Of a stretch of 64,000 nt of DNA, positions 10,454-22,559 are shown in pieces. The position numbers and the translations under genes were made by a program. A model generated the notes under the pieces. It made no database searches. It worked only from the letters and a program-made list of their open reading frames with translations, and was not told the origin of the DNA. Every line of letters begins with the position of its first letter. The stretch's first letter is position 1. This DNA comes from Datura wrightii (taxonomy: Eukaryota > Streptophyta > Magnoliopsida > Solanales > Solanaceae): the NCBI GenBank assembly GCA_035772735.1, contig JASDFA010000016.1:153648501-153712500 (forward strand), given 5' to 3'.

Positions 10454-12472
10454 TGTCACGACCCGAGTTGTGACCCTGGATCGAGACACGGGACCTAAAA
10501 CCACAAAGGGCTCCAGGTCGACCCATGGAATGAACATAATAACTAAAGAGATGCATCAAGCAAAATCTAATAACTGAAAGATGAATAAGAGAAAGTCTAA
10601 ATAACATAACGATCAGAAAACAGAGTCAACACTTGACAAAGATGAACATTTGCATAATGTCTAAGCCTCTACTACTGTTTGATGAGTTGATGAGACAACA
10701 TCCCCAACTAACTCACTAAATTCTAAAACTAAATATAACATAACGCAACACTAAACTGAAGGTCCTCGGAAGATGAGGACTCACCAATGAGGGGAAACTA
10801 ATCTAAGCTATAGGAGAGCTGGACTAACAGCGGAACTGAGATTGATCATCTGGACTTGTATCATGAAATGATATAGCGTAGAGTATGCGGTCAGTATTTG
10901 GAATGTGCTGAGAATGCAAGTTTAGTGAACATGATGAGTAATTGTTAACTGAAATCATGCATATAAACATAAATCACAAGATCATAAGAGTAAGGACTAC
11001 ATGCTGAAATCTGAATCTGAAACATGTATAATCATAAGCTGAATATCATATCTAATTAGAATAACCCAAAGCTAAAATAAAAATCATATGACTTGTCATA
11101 GATGAAATTATAAGTAAAAACTCATAAATTGATCATTAGGCCATGCTGTAAAATATAATATCATAAGTCATGAACATGAATAACTTAAATCATGAGGAAT
11201 AATGGGAGACTCGTCATAACCGACACCATCATGATATAGCTTATGTGATGCCCCAACTATAACACTTAAGTGGGCAGAGCCGTCCAAAACCTTGTCAGGG
11301 CTAAGAATGCTACCATGATATCGATATCAAGCTGAAGGCCCCTTATGGGTGAAAACTCTCTTGAGAGGCCCCAAATAAATACATAAGCCTACGTTGGCGC
11401 ATAGTTCTGAGATCAGGGAAGGTAGTAACCCCAATCCTACTCCGTGATAGATACTACTCCCAAAAATATGCATACTGCTCTCATCATTTTTCAACTAAGC
11501 TGAAATCATAATCACATACAAAGTCTGAAATATGAACATGGGAAATCTTGACTCCAAAACAGATCATAAGCTGTAGTGGGAGTCTTGACTCCAAAACATA
11601 TGATAAGTTGATCTTATTAGCCTTGGCTAAATTATGAAAATACACTTAACTTGTGTGGGCTTTCCCAAATCTTAAAATCATGCATACTTGAGGTAGAATT
11701 CATAAGTCAAAATCATGGATTAATACATGGGTAATTTTATAAACATTCAATCATGCTAGATATCTCATCATACTTGAAATCATGAATCATAAACTTGTAT
11801 GTTTTTAAACTTGCATAATGGGCATAATTTTCTCAAACCTAAAATCATGAATTTATAACCAAAATAGGTATAAATTCTTCCCATATATCTAAAAACATGC
11901 TTTGATACATGAAGGCAATTCATCCATACACAATCATAGAGAATTTCATGAAATTGGGCAAAAACCCCATAAGATCATAAACTTGAATTAAGACTTGAAT
12001 TCAAGAACTTGAAGAGAAATTTGGGCATGAGAGTGAATGAAAACTCTCATTCAAAGTCCTACATACTTGGGTAAGCTAAATCTCAACTTGACTTTGAAAG
12101 CTATAATACTCCGAAAAGCCCTAAGATCAGACTTGAGGGTTCAAACGGAGAAAATATGAAATTTTGTATCAGGTCACAGGACGAGTCGTCCAATGACCCA
12201 TGAGTAGACTTCACAAGCTATTAAGTGACTCATGAAGTGAAGGGAGAATAGGAAAGACCTTGTGGTTAAGGGGTGACCACGAAAGAAGCAACGAGTCATG
12301 GTCAGGGCAATGAGTCGTTAAGTGAGTCGTGGTCAAGATGGTCTATGGTTCAAGGTTCAATTTCCCAAAGATGCCACGAGAGGTAGCCATGAGTCGTGAA
12401 GTGACTCCATGACTCATGGAGTTGGTCGTGGTCAGGAGTAGGATTTGAAGGTTGAATTTGGGTAAGTGTATT
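10454..12472 (-). repeat. Truncated Tekay-type LTR F
   Basis: It begins on the plus strand with TGTCACGACCCGAG, the reverse complement of a Tekay LTR 3' end, and matches the LTRs at 28445-29939 and 34396-35909 in order of blocks. Its 5' part, rich in ACGAGTCGTGG motifs (12180-12440), is cut off at 12472 by Tekay-1. The continuation does not reappear at 22560; the sequence there is an LTR in the opposite orientation. Confidence 0.7.
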
Positions 12473-14974
12473 TTTCACGCCCCGAGACTACACCCTGGAC
12501 GTAACACGGTACTTGAAGTCATAAGTGATCTCAAGTCAACCCCTGGTCTATCATATGCTGGTGTTCTGAGTAAAACATGCATAGCTGAAATTTTGAAATA
12601 ATAACATAAAAGCATTTTTATGAAATTTAAGATAAAACTTAACACATGAAATCTGAACATCTGCAGTCTGAAAGCCTTCTAACTGATGAGTTACTGGGAA
12701 AAGCCCCCAGCTAACTCTAAGTCTAAATAAAAACTATAATCTAACTATGAGACAATAAAATAAGGCCCCCGAATGATAAGGACTCACAATTCAATTGTTG
12801 CTGAGGAGGATCTGAATCGTGGCGGCTAGCGTTGCTGAGTCTGGGAACCTGCAGCTGTATCATGAAATGATACAGCATAAAAGCATGCGTCGGTACTTTG
12901 AATGTACTGAGTAAGTGGGAGAAAATGTAACTGAATATAATGTCTGAACTGATACTACATGCAATGACCAATAAATAAACTAAACTAAAATATTGAGGTC
13001 AACTGAGGTGGTCAAAATGACCCTGTCTGATGGTCAAGGCATGCCCTAAGTCTGAAAGTACTGAATAGGATACTGAACTGAAGTGAGCTACACTGATAGA
13101 ACTAGAACTAAATTGAGCTGCTTATCCAGAATCTAGACTAGACTGACTAGAGGGAGAGTCAATAACCGACATATAACCACGTGAGCTAGACGTGGAGTCC
13201 GATGTATACACCCCACCTATAGGACCCAATATACCTTGCCAGGGTATAAAGGCATGAACTGGGTGATCACAAAAGTCTGGGGCCAATTAGGCCAAGTAAT
13301 ACTATAACCTACACTGGCAACGTAGTTTTGGGAACATTGGTGCGCTGGAACCTCATCTCGCTTGGTGCTAAGTTCTACTCCCACTGGAAACCTATACTGA
13401 ACTACTAAGCTAATAGCTTGAAACTAGGGTCCACGACTAGTCAGGGACATATAACTGAAATTACCTTGAGAGTCTTGTCGGACCAGATTTTGAAATTGGG
13501 TTCTAGACTTGTCAGAGCTGCTTATCTGGAAGCGTCGTAACCATCTAAGAACAATCTGTAAACTGAACTGGGGTCCTAGGGCTGTTCAGAGCTATATATA
13601 TAAAATGTCATGACCTCCTAATGGACCAATATACTGGAATCTGAGTCTGATTCTGATAACTGGGAGGCACCACTGACACCTCGGGAAAAGATTGAAGTAA
13701 AACTGATCAGTTGACACTTTCTGTATAGTTCTTAAGAGGTTCTACGTTCTAAGTGAACTAAACTACTAAGCAGCTAATAGAGAACCCAACTCATTCCAAT
13801 AACACGGGAATTTCATAATATAGCAAAATTTCAAGAATTAAAGGAATTTCATCCAACAGGGCTAAAATCATTCTCGTCAATGGAATAGTTGCTCAACAAA
13901 TATATTTAATAAGAATTACTAGGAAATTTAGCCTAAAACATACTTCACAAACTAGATGGAATTTAATACGCAACAACTTGTACTTAAGAGTTTAGGGCTG
14001 TAAATCACTTTGGCAAGAACAACAACAATTCACTTAGGAACTGATGAAGATCATATGAATAATATACATGGACATTAACCCAGGTGAAATTAACGAAAAT
14101 TACACGAAATTCATTCATATTCGAAAAACTCATAGGGCTAAATTGATAGAGAAATTATGGGAGGATTTTTGGGGACACAAATGGAGGGCAATACCCTTGT
14201 TGAATTCCCACATACCTGGCTAAGAATTCCCCGAAGAAGAAGAAGACCTGAACTGCTATGATGAAGGAAGAGCCTAAGCCTGCTTGAGAGTTTCTTGAGA
14301 GAACTTTCGATAAATTTCTGAGAGTAAACGTGAGAATGAGAGGAGGAACTATCCAAACCCTCTAATAAGTCTTAATTTACATCCAAAATGAAGTAATTTA
14401 AAGCTTAGGAGAATAGAAAAATTACTAAATAGACCTTAAAAAATCGCTCGAAAAAACTGCCAGGTGACCCTAACGGGTGACCTGACAGGTCATGGTTCCT
14501 AACCACGACTCGTGGTCACTCCCGTCGGGTACACTGCCCAAGTTCCTCAATAGGTCACCATAAGTGACCTAACGAGTCGTGGTCACTGACAACGACTTGT
14601 GGTCACCAATCGTGGACCTCACTGCCTCACTTCTGAAGTTCTATACTAGGCTTGACCACGAGTCCCCTAACGAGTCGTTGGCACTGATAACGACTCGTGG
14701 TGACACTCGTTAGATGCATTGCCTAACAACGGACTAGGGCTAATTATGGGGGACATGACGAGTCGTTACAGGTGACCACGACTCGTGGTCACCATCCGTC
14801 AAGTACACTGCTTCCCATTAACACTTCCAATTTCTCCCTCCCATGACCGACCTAATGAGTCCTTAGGTCTTACAATGACTCGTCAGGCGGATAATCCTAA
14901 AACATTTTCTATAGATTTTTTGGATTTTTTGATTTAAGTCCCAGATCTAGTCTTTGAATTATCGGGGCATTACA
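12473..14974 (-). repeat. 3' LTR of Tekay-1
   Basis: 2,502 bp. On the minus strand it runs from TGTAATGCCCC (14974) to a 3' end where the usual TGACA has become TGAAA. Its U3-side part (14440-14880) is packed with ACGACTCGTGG-type motifs, including a perfect 23-base palindrome at 14771-14793 with 11-base arms (GGTGACCACGA and its complement) around one C. No product is recognised in the frames at 12475-12660, 12741-12971 or 14138-14356. Confidence 0.85.
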
Positions 14975-15010
14975 ATATCTTCCCCTTGGAAACATTTGTC
15001 CTCGAATGTT
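14975..15010 (-). other. Polypurine tract and upstream hairpin of Tekay-1
   Basis: Minus-strand CCAAGGGGAAGATAT abuts the 3' LTR and is the plus-strand primer site. Just upstream is the inverted repeat AACATT...AATGTT (14991-15010) with CGAGGACA in the loop. Confidence 0.75.
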
Positions 15011-15220
15011 AGAAAACACACAGGAAAGTAGTGAATAACAATCAAAGTTCCAGATACTGTTCATTTAACTCCAAAACTGATGGAACGACTACCTCCGTTT
15101 CAAAATACATAACTGAACTGAATTTTCTTTTCATACATACATTTAAAAACATAAAAGAGACTTGAACACCTAGAATGAGTTATGAAAACTAAATTGAGTT
15201 CTAGAGTCAAAACTAATTTC

Positions 15221-15625
15221 TCAAGTTGTGCTAGAGCCGATAGAGAACTGATGTGGGTACTTGGCCACCATATCTGCTTTGGCCTCCCAGGTAGCTCCTT
15301 CAACCTGCTGATTTCTCCATAAAACCTTGATTGAAGCTATCTCCTTGTTCCTTAGCTTACGAATCGGACGGTCAAGGATCTGGATTGGTAATTCCTCATA
15401 TGAGAGACTATCTTTTATTCCTACACTGTCCAATGGCACAAGTGAGGTTGGATCTCCGGTGCACTTCTTCAAAAGTGACACATGGAAAACTGGGTATACA
15501 ACTGCTAGTTCTAACAGTAATTCTAGCTCGTACGCTACATTACGAATACGCCTCAAAATTCTATAAGGTCCTACATACCTCGGGCTGAGTTTTCCCTTCT
15601 TTCCAAACCTCATCACCCCTTTCAT
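15221..15625 (-). pseudogene. Integrase C-terminus and chromodomain of Tekay-1
   Basis: 134 codons open. The N-terminal part is the integrase C-terminal domain: MRFGKKGKLSPRYVGPY, then YELELL and VYPVFHVSLLKKC. The last 50 residues form a chromodomain with the signature LRNKEIASIKVLWRNQQVEGATWEA in two halves and end PHQF. In chromoviruses this domain targets integration to modified heterochromatin. The arrangement and wording are diagnostic of the Tekay/Del clade. The frame is still open, but it is cut from the integrase core by upstream frameshifts and stops, so it is only a fossil here. Confidence 0.85.
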
Positions 15626-16957
15626 GGGGGAAATTTTTAGGTAAACCTATTCATCAACTGCAAACTCCAACTCTCTTCTCCATACATCGGCATAAGATTT
15701 CTGACGGCTCTGAGCCGTTTTCAACCGTTCTCAGCTGAGCTGAACTTTCCATATTGCCTCGTGAACCGAGTCTATCCTATCAAGGCAGCTTCTCCAACCT
15801 CGAACTACCATATAGGATATCTACACCTTCTCTCATATAATGCTTCGAGTGGGGCCATCTGAATGCTATAATGGTAGCTATTGTTTTACGTAAACTCGAT
15901 AAGAGGCAAATGGTCATCCCAATTACCCTTAAAATCGATCGTGCATGCTCTTAGCATATCTTCTAGGTTCTGAATAGTCCGCTCAGCTTGCCCATCGATT
16001 TGCGGATGAAAAGTTGTGTTGAGCTTGACCTGAGTGCCTAGTCCCTTCTAAAAGGACTTCCAAAAGTGTGAGGTGAACTAAGTTCCTCCGACTGAAATGA
16101 TAGATAAAGGCACCCCATGGAGTCTGACTAACTCTCAGATGTAATGTCTGGCATAGTCCTCAGTTGTTTCTGTGGTTTTAACTAGAAGGAAATGATGTGG
16201 TTTTAACTAGAAGGAAATGAGCTGACTTAGTCATTCAATCTACTACTACCCATATTGAGTCATGCTGCCGACGAGTTCAAGGTAGACCCGTAATAAAGTT
16301 CATGTTTACTTCTTCCCATTCCTATGTGGGTATGCTGATATCCTGGGTCATACCTCCTAGTCTCTTGTGTTCTACCTTGACTTGCTGGCATTTCGGGCAC
16401 TTAGCTACAAATTCAGTGATATCTCTTTTCATGTCCTTCCACCAGTAAACATCTCATAAATCATGGTACATCTTAGTAGCGCCAGGGTGAATGGAATATG
16501 TAGAACTGTGTGCTTCAACCAATATCTGTTTTCTCAACTCACCAACATCCGGTAGACACAATCCTCCCTGGTAACGGAGCACACCATCTCCTCCTTTGGT
16601 GAACGCCTCAACCTCCTTCCTGAGAAATACTTCTTTAAGTTTTAGTAGAATTGGATCTTCATCCTTTCAGGACTTAACTTCAACTACCAGAGATGAGTCT
16701 GACCCACTTTGCATTACCACACCACCTTCGGCTAATTCCACCAGCTGCACCCCTAACCGGGCTAGTCTGTGAACATCTTTCGCTAACTTCCTCATGCCTT
16801 CCTCAATATGAGCCACACTCCCCATAGACCGTCAACTTAGGGAATCATCCACCACATTGGCTTTACCCTAGTGATATAGCACACTCATGTCATAGTCCTC
16901 TAGCAGCTCCAACCACCGTCTCTGACATAGGTTTAGGTCCTTCTGGATGAACACATA
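15626..16957 (-). pseudogene. Degenerate integrase core and RNase H end of Tekay-1
   Basis: No long frame survives, but short segments identify it. AKCPKCQQVK near 16380-16412 is the second half of the HHCC zinc site. VNMNFITGLP covers the first catalytic residue, with Asp changed to Asn (codon at 16298-16300), followed by a stop. DGQAERTI near 15975-15997 keeps the catalytic Glu. The strand-transfer reaction needs all three acidic residues, so this integrase is dead even apart from its stops. The plus-strand end near 16860-16957 is the last part of RNase H. Confidence 0.75.
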
Positions 16958-17176
16958 CTAAAGTCTCTTGTGATCCGTGAACACATCCACGTAGGCCCTA
17001 TAAAGGTAATGTCTCCATATTTTTAGTGCGAATACCACCGTTGCCAACTCCAAGTCATGAGTTGGATAATTCTTCTCATGAACTTTGAGCTGTCTAGAGG
17101 CATATGCTATCACTTTGCCCCGCTGCATCAAAACGCAACCGAGTCCAACTATAAAAGCGTCACAATAAACAACCAA
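16958..17176 (-). pseudogene. RNase H fragment of Tekay-1
   Basis: 72 codons containing the RNase H N-terminal half. YCDAF holds the first catalytic Asp, DLELA the Glu, and VDVFTDHKRL the second Asp, with the usual IAYASRQLKVHEKNY between them. RNase H degrades the RNA strand during reverse transcription. The acidic residues seen here are intact. The frame is separated from RT (17516) by broken sequence in which QKKVKFQW-type text can be read around 17250-17300. Confidence 0.8.
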
Positions 17177-17515
17177 GCCATCATCCTTTTGAAAAGGTTA
17201 AAACTGGAGCGGTAGTGAGTGAGTCTTAAACTCCTAAAAACTCTTCTCACACTCATCTAACCACTGAAATTTCACTTTCTTCTGAGTTAGCTTAGTCAGA
17301 GGAGATGCTATAGAGGAGAAACCTTCCACAAACCGTTAGTAATATCCAGCTAAGCCCAGGAAACTCCTGATTTCAGTAGGAGAGGTAGGTTTGGGCCAAT
17401 CTTTCACTACTGTTATCTTCTAAGGATCCACTTGTATTCCTTCACCTGAGACCACATGATATAAGAAAGTCACGGACTTTAACCAGAACTCGCACTTACT
17501 GAACTTGGGGAACAA

Positions 17516-18730
17516 CTAGCGATCCCTGAGTGTCTGCAATGCTAACCTTAGGTGATTTTCATGCTCTTCCTCATTTCTGGAGAATACTAGAATGTCATCG
17601 ATAAATACAATGACGAACATATCCAGATACTGCTTGAAGACCCTATTCATCAAATCCATGAAGGCTGTTGGGGCGTCTATTATCCCGAAGGACATCACCA
17701 CAAACTCGTAGTGACCATACCATGTTCTGAATGCTATTTTCGGTATGTCACGCTCTCTGACCCTTAGATGATGATGCCCTAACCAGAGATCGATTTTTGA
17801 TAAATAACTGGCTCCCTGAGGTTGGTCAAACAGGCCGTCAATTCTGGGTAGGGGATACCTGTTCTTGACTGTGACCTTTTTCATCTGACGGTAATCTATG
17901 CATATTCTAAGGGTACCATCTTTCCTATGCACGAATAGTATTGGAGCACCCCAGGGAGAGATGCTGGGTCTAATAAAACCCTTGTCAAGAAGATCTTTTA
18001 GTTGCTCCTTCAACTCTTTAAGCTCAGTTGGAGCGATTTTGTAAGAAGGGATGGAGATGGGCTGAGTATTTGGAAGGAGATCTATCCCGAAATTTATTTC
18101 CCGTTCAGGGGGAACTCCGGGAAGATCCTCAGGAAAAGCATCCGGGAACTCGCTGAACACTGGAACTAACTGGATAGTTGGGGTCTCAGAGTTGGAATCC
18201 TTGACCCGAACTAGATGATAAATATATCCCTTAGAGATGAGTTTCTGGGCCTTAAGGTAGGAAATAAACCTACCCTTAGGCGTTGAATAACTGCCCATCC
18301 ATTCTAACGCTGGTTCATTTGGAAACTGGAACTTGATAACTCCAGTTCTGTAATCAACTGAGGCATAGTAGGAGTGTAACCAATCCATGCCAAGGATATG
18401 GTCAAAATCGACCATGTCTAACTCTACGAGGTCAACTGGGATGACTTTATTCAGGACTAAAACTGGGCAGTTTCTATACATCTGGCTGGCTCTAACTGAC
18501 TCGCCAACTGGGGTGGAGATTGAGAATGGTTCTGAGAGGACCTCTGGACTGATATTGAACTGGACTACTATGTAAGGAGTCACGAATGAAAGAGTGGCTC
18601 TTAGATCTAGGAGGGCATACACGTCTAGATGAAAGAGACGTAACATATCCGTGACTATGTCAGGTAAACTCTCCTGATCCTGATAGGAAGATAGAGCATA
18701 AAAATGGTTTTGATGTTGATCATCATCCAT
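17516..18730 (-). pseudogene. Protease and reverse transcriptase of Tekay-1
   Basis: The longest frame of the element, 404 codons. The protease occupies roughly residues 35-130. Its active-site triad, normally DSGA or DTGA, reads DLRA at residue 42, so the enzyme is probably inactive. HILGMDWL follows at about residue 110. RT starts near residue 225 with the KELKEQLKDLLDKGFIRPS block, then GTLRICIDYRQ and NRYPLPRID, and the catalytic FIDD at residues 375-378 is intact. The frame ends in RDR-stop where relatives read RDRQ/REHQ, which fits CAG to TAG. Fingers and palm are present but the remainder is lost by that stop. Confidence 0.88.
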
Positions 18731-19863
18731 ACCTGATGTGTTAGCCTGCTAGGCTGGTCAGTCTGTTGGAGCTGATGATGTGGTGGATTGTGGTCTCCCT
18801 CGCCCGGCTGATGGACACTTCCTGAACTGATGTCTGAGCTATCCACAACCAAAACAACCCTCTCGACCCTAAAGGCACTCTCCCGGGTGGTTCCTACCAC
18901 ATTTGGGGCAAGCTGGTTACTTGTTTTCGGTACTGTGGCCTAAGACTAAGTGCCAGATGACCCACCCCTCCGATTCTGACGGGATTAAAAGTTTGGGGCG
19001 CTAGCGGCACAGGGTGCTGGGGTTCTCTGCTGCTGTTGCTGCTATGGATTCTGCTATGGGCGGCTACTACCGCTAGACCTCTGATGGCCAAAATCTGAAT
19101 GGCCAATCCTTTCCCGTTTGTTCTTTCGCACCATATCTTTCATCTTTTCTGCCTCGATCTGCTAAGGATAGATAATTAAGCTGGAGAGGTCCATATCTTT
19201 AATCAACATAGTTATCCGTCACTCCTTGAGGACTATATTTGATACCCTATTCACAAATTTCAACATGTGAGCCCTTGGCTCGGCTACCATCTCTAAAGTG
19301 TACTTAGAAAGCCCAGTAAACTCTAGAGCATACTCCTCCACGGTTCTGTTGCCCTGTCTCAAATTCATAAACTCCGCCATCTTTGCCTCCCTCTGATCCC
19401 GAGGGAAAAACCTATCCAAGAAAGCTATGTGGAACTCCTCCCACTCCACTAGTCCTTCTCTCACTGGTCGCCCCTCTTTCAATTGTTCATACCAGACCTG
19501 AGCTACCCCTTTTAACTGGTAGACAGCCAGGTCAGCACTCTCTGAAGAGCTAACACCCATAATGTGGGTGATCTTTCTGATCTCATCTACGAACTCCTGG
19601 GGATCCTCCCCTACTTTGGATCCCTGAAAAGATGGAGGGTTCATACGGGTAAAGTCCCACACCCTCGCAGCTGCCGCGGACGCATTGTTGTTCATCGGTA
19701 CCACCTACTGGTTCACCTGGTTGGTGACTGTTTGGGCCAGTAGATGAATGGCCGGTTTGAATTCTGCAGTAGACATTTAATCATATTGAGGAGTTGTCGG
19801 GGCTGGTGGGGCAGGTCTGTTGGCATTACCGGCCCTTCTTCCATTACCGTGTATAGGAGGCAT
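18731..19863 (-). pseudogene. gag of Tekay-1
   Basis: gag starts at an ATG at 19863 (MPPIHGNGRR) and is interrupted by stops near 19780 and at 19705-19707 (CAG to TAG in NQ-stop-VVP). The capsid-like core is open at 19219-19704: DFTRMNPPSFQGSKVGEDPQ, then WYEQLKEGRP, FLDRFFPRDQREAK and YALEFTGLSKY, typical of plant chromovirus gag. After further breaks, two zinc-knuckle remnants can be read near 18800-18930: CPKCGRNHPGEC and CFGCG...C with a stop inside. The protein would package genomic RNA in cytoplasmic particles. It is non-functional here. Confidence 0.82.
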
Positions 19864-20067
19864 GATTCACTAAAATGAAATAGAGCACGAGTTAGAAGGG
19901 CGTTTCTGGAATTGAACTTTAACGCACGATAAAGAGTATGAACAAAAGAGAGTTTTCCTAATAACATCTCGTAGCCTCCTCTTCATAAGTGTGGCGTGCT
20001 TCACACCCATGAAAAAGACTCTACTCAATGCGGCTTTTAGACGTTCCGTGGATAATCTAAACCTAGT

Positions 20068-20079
20068 GCTCTGATACCA
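20068..20079 (-). other. Primer-binding site, tRNA-iMet
   Basis: Minus-strand TGGTATCAGAGC is a perfect match to the complement of initiator tRNA-Met and lies 4 bases after the 5' LTR. This is the standard primer for chromoviruses. Confidence 0.93.
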
Positions 20080-20083
20080 TGTT

Positions 20084-22559
20084 TGTCATGCCCCGAGACT
20101 ACACCCTGGACATAACACGGTACTTGAAGTCACAAGGGACCCCAAGTCAACCCCTGGTCTATCATACGCTAGTGTTCTGAGTAAAACATGCATAGCGGAA
20201 ATTTTGAAATAATAAGATAAAAGCATTTTTATGAAATTTAAGATAAAACTTAAGACATGAAATCTAAACATCTGTAGTCTGAAAGCCTTCTAACAGATGA
20301 GTTACTGGGACCAGCCCCTAGCTAACTCTAAGTCTAAATAAAAATATAATCTAACTATAAGATAATGAAATATGGCCCTCGAATGATGAGGACTCACAAT
20401 TCAACTATTGCTGAGGAGGATCTAAATCGCAGCGGCTAATGCTGCTGATTCTGCGAATCTGCAACTGTATCATGAAATTATACAACATAAAAGTATGCGT
20501 CAGTACTTTGAATGTACTGAGTAAGTGGGAGCAAATGTAACTTAATATAATGTCTGAATTGATACGACATGCAATGACCAATATATAAACTGAACTAAAC
20601 TACTGAAGTCAATTGAGGTGGTCAAAATGACCCTGTCTGATGGTCAAGGCATGTCCTAATTCTAAAAGTACTGAGTATAGGATACTAAATTGAATTGAGT
20701 TAGACTAATAGAACTAGAACCGAACTGAGCGGCTTATCCTGAATCTAGACTGGACTGACTAGTGGGAGAGTCTATAACTGACATATAACCACGTGAGCTA
20801 GACGTGGAGTCCGATGTATACACCCCACCGGTAGGACCCAATATACCTTTCCAAAGTATAAAAGCATGAACTGGGTGATCACAAAAAGTCTGCGGCCAAT
20901 CAAGCCAAGTAACACTGTAACCTATGCTCGTAACGTAGTTTTCGGAACTTAGGTGTACAGTAACCTTGGGCCGCTCGGTGCTAAGTTATACTCCCACTGG
21001 AAAACTATACTGAACTACTAAACTAATTGCTCAAAACTGGGGTCCAAGACTAGTCAGGTACATATAACTGAAAGTACCCTGAGATTCTTATCGGACCAGA
21101 TTCTGAAACTGAGTTCTAGACTGGTCAGAGCTGCTTATATAGAAGCATCGTAATCATCTAAGAACAATCTGTAAATTGAACTGGGATCTTGGGGCTGGTC
21201 AAATCTATATATCTAAAATTTTATGACCGCCTAATGGACCAATATACTGGATTCTGATAACTGGGAGGCACCACTGACACCTCAAGAAAAGATTGAAGTC
21301 AAACTGATCAGTTGAAACTTTCTGTATAGTTCTGAAGAGGTTCTATGTACTACCTAAGCTAAACTACTAAGTAGCTAATAGAGAACCCAACTCATTCCAG
21401 CAACACGGGAATTTCATAATACAGCGAAATTTTAAGAATTAAAGAAATCTCATCCAATAAGGCTAAAATCATTTTCGTCTATGGAATAATTGCTCGAAAT
21501 ATATATTTAATAAGAATTACTAGGAATTTCATCCCAAAACATACTGCATAAACTATATGGAATTTAATATGCAATAACCTTTACATAAGAGTTTAGGGTT
21601 GTAAATAACTTTGGCAAGAACAACAACAATTCACTTAGGAACTGATGAAGATCATATGAATAATAAACATGGACATTAACCCATTAATGAAAATTACACG
21701 AAATTCATTCATATTCGAAAAACTCAAGGCTAAACTAATAGGGAAATTATGGAAGGATTTTTGGGGACACATAGGAAGGGCAATTCCCTTGTTGAATTCC
21801 CACATACCTGGCTAAGAATTCCCCAAAGAAGAAAAAGACCTGAACTGCTGCGATGAAGGAAGACCCTAAGCCTGCTTGAGAGTTTCTTGAGAGAACTTTC
21901 GATTAATTTCTGAGAGTAAACGTGAGAATTAGGGGAGGAACCATCCAAAACCTCTAATAAGTCTATTTTACATCCAAAATGACGTAGTTTAAAGATTAGG
22001 AGAATAGAAAATTACAAAATAGCCCCTAGAAAATTGTTGGGAAAAACTTTCGGGTGACCCTAACGGGTGACCTGATGGGTCATGGTGCCTGACTTGTGGT
22101 CACTCCCATCGGGTAAACTTCTTAGGTTCCTTAGTAGGTCACCACAAGAGACCTAACGAGTCGTGGGCACTGACCACGATGCGTGGTCACCAGTTATGGA
22201 CCTCACTGCCTCACTTCTGAAGTTCTATACTAGGCTTGACCACGAGTCACCTAACGAGTCATTGCCACTGATGACGAGTCGTGGTGACACTCATTTGGTG
22301 CGCTTCCTAACAGCTGAATAGGGCTAATAACAGGGGAGATGATGTGTCGTTACAGGTGACCATGACTCGTGGTCACCATCCGTCAAGTACATTGCTTCCC
22401 ACTTCATACTTCCAATTCCTCCTTCCCATGACCAACCTAACAAGTCGTTAGGTCTCACAACGACTCTTCAGGTGGGTCGTCCTGAGACATTTTTTGCAAA
22501 ATTTCTTGATTTTCTAATTTAAGTCTCAGATCTAGCCTTTGAGTTTTTGGGGCATTACA
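20084..22559 (-). repeat. 5' LTR of Tekay-1
   Basis: 2,476 bp. On the minus strand it starts TGTAATGCCCC at 22559 and ends GGGGCATGACA at 20084. It aligns along its length with the 3' LTR, including the ACGAGTCGTGG motif block (22060-22480). The plus-side flank (TTGTTTCAC) belongs to an oppositely oriented LTR. Confidence 0.88.

Larger units (their letters stand above)
12473..22559 (-). mobile_element. Tekay/Del-type Ty3/gypsy chromovirus (Tekay-1)
   Basis: A nearly full-length 10.1-kb element with two LTRs of about 2.5 kb, a tRNA-iMet primer site, gag, protease, RT, RNase H, integrase and chromodomain in the usual chromovirus order on the minus strand. The LTRs differ at about 9 of the first 120 compared bases, so it is an old insertion. 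The expected 5-bp target duplication is not convincing (GTATT on the left, TTGTT on the right). Frames are broken by many stops and the integrase and protease active sites are altered, so it is defective. Confidence 0.9.

Noticed and set aside
12468..12472. GTATT/TTGTT as the target duplication of Tekay-1
   Set aside because: Only three of five positions agree, no better than expected for T-rich flanks.
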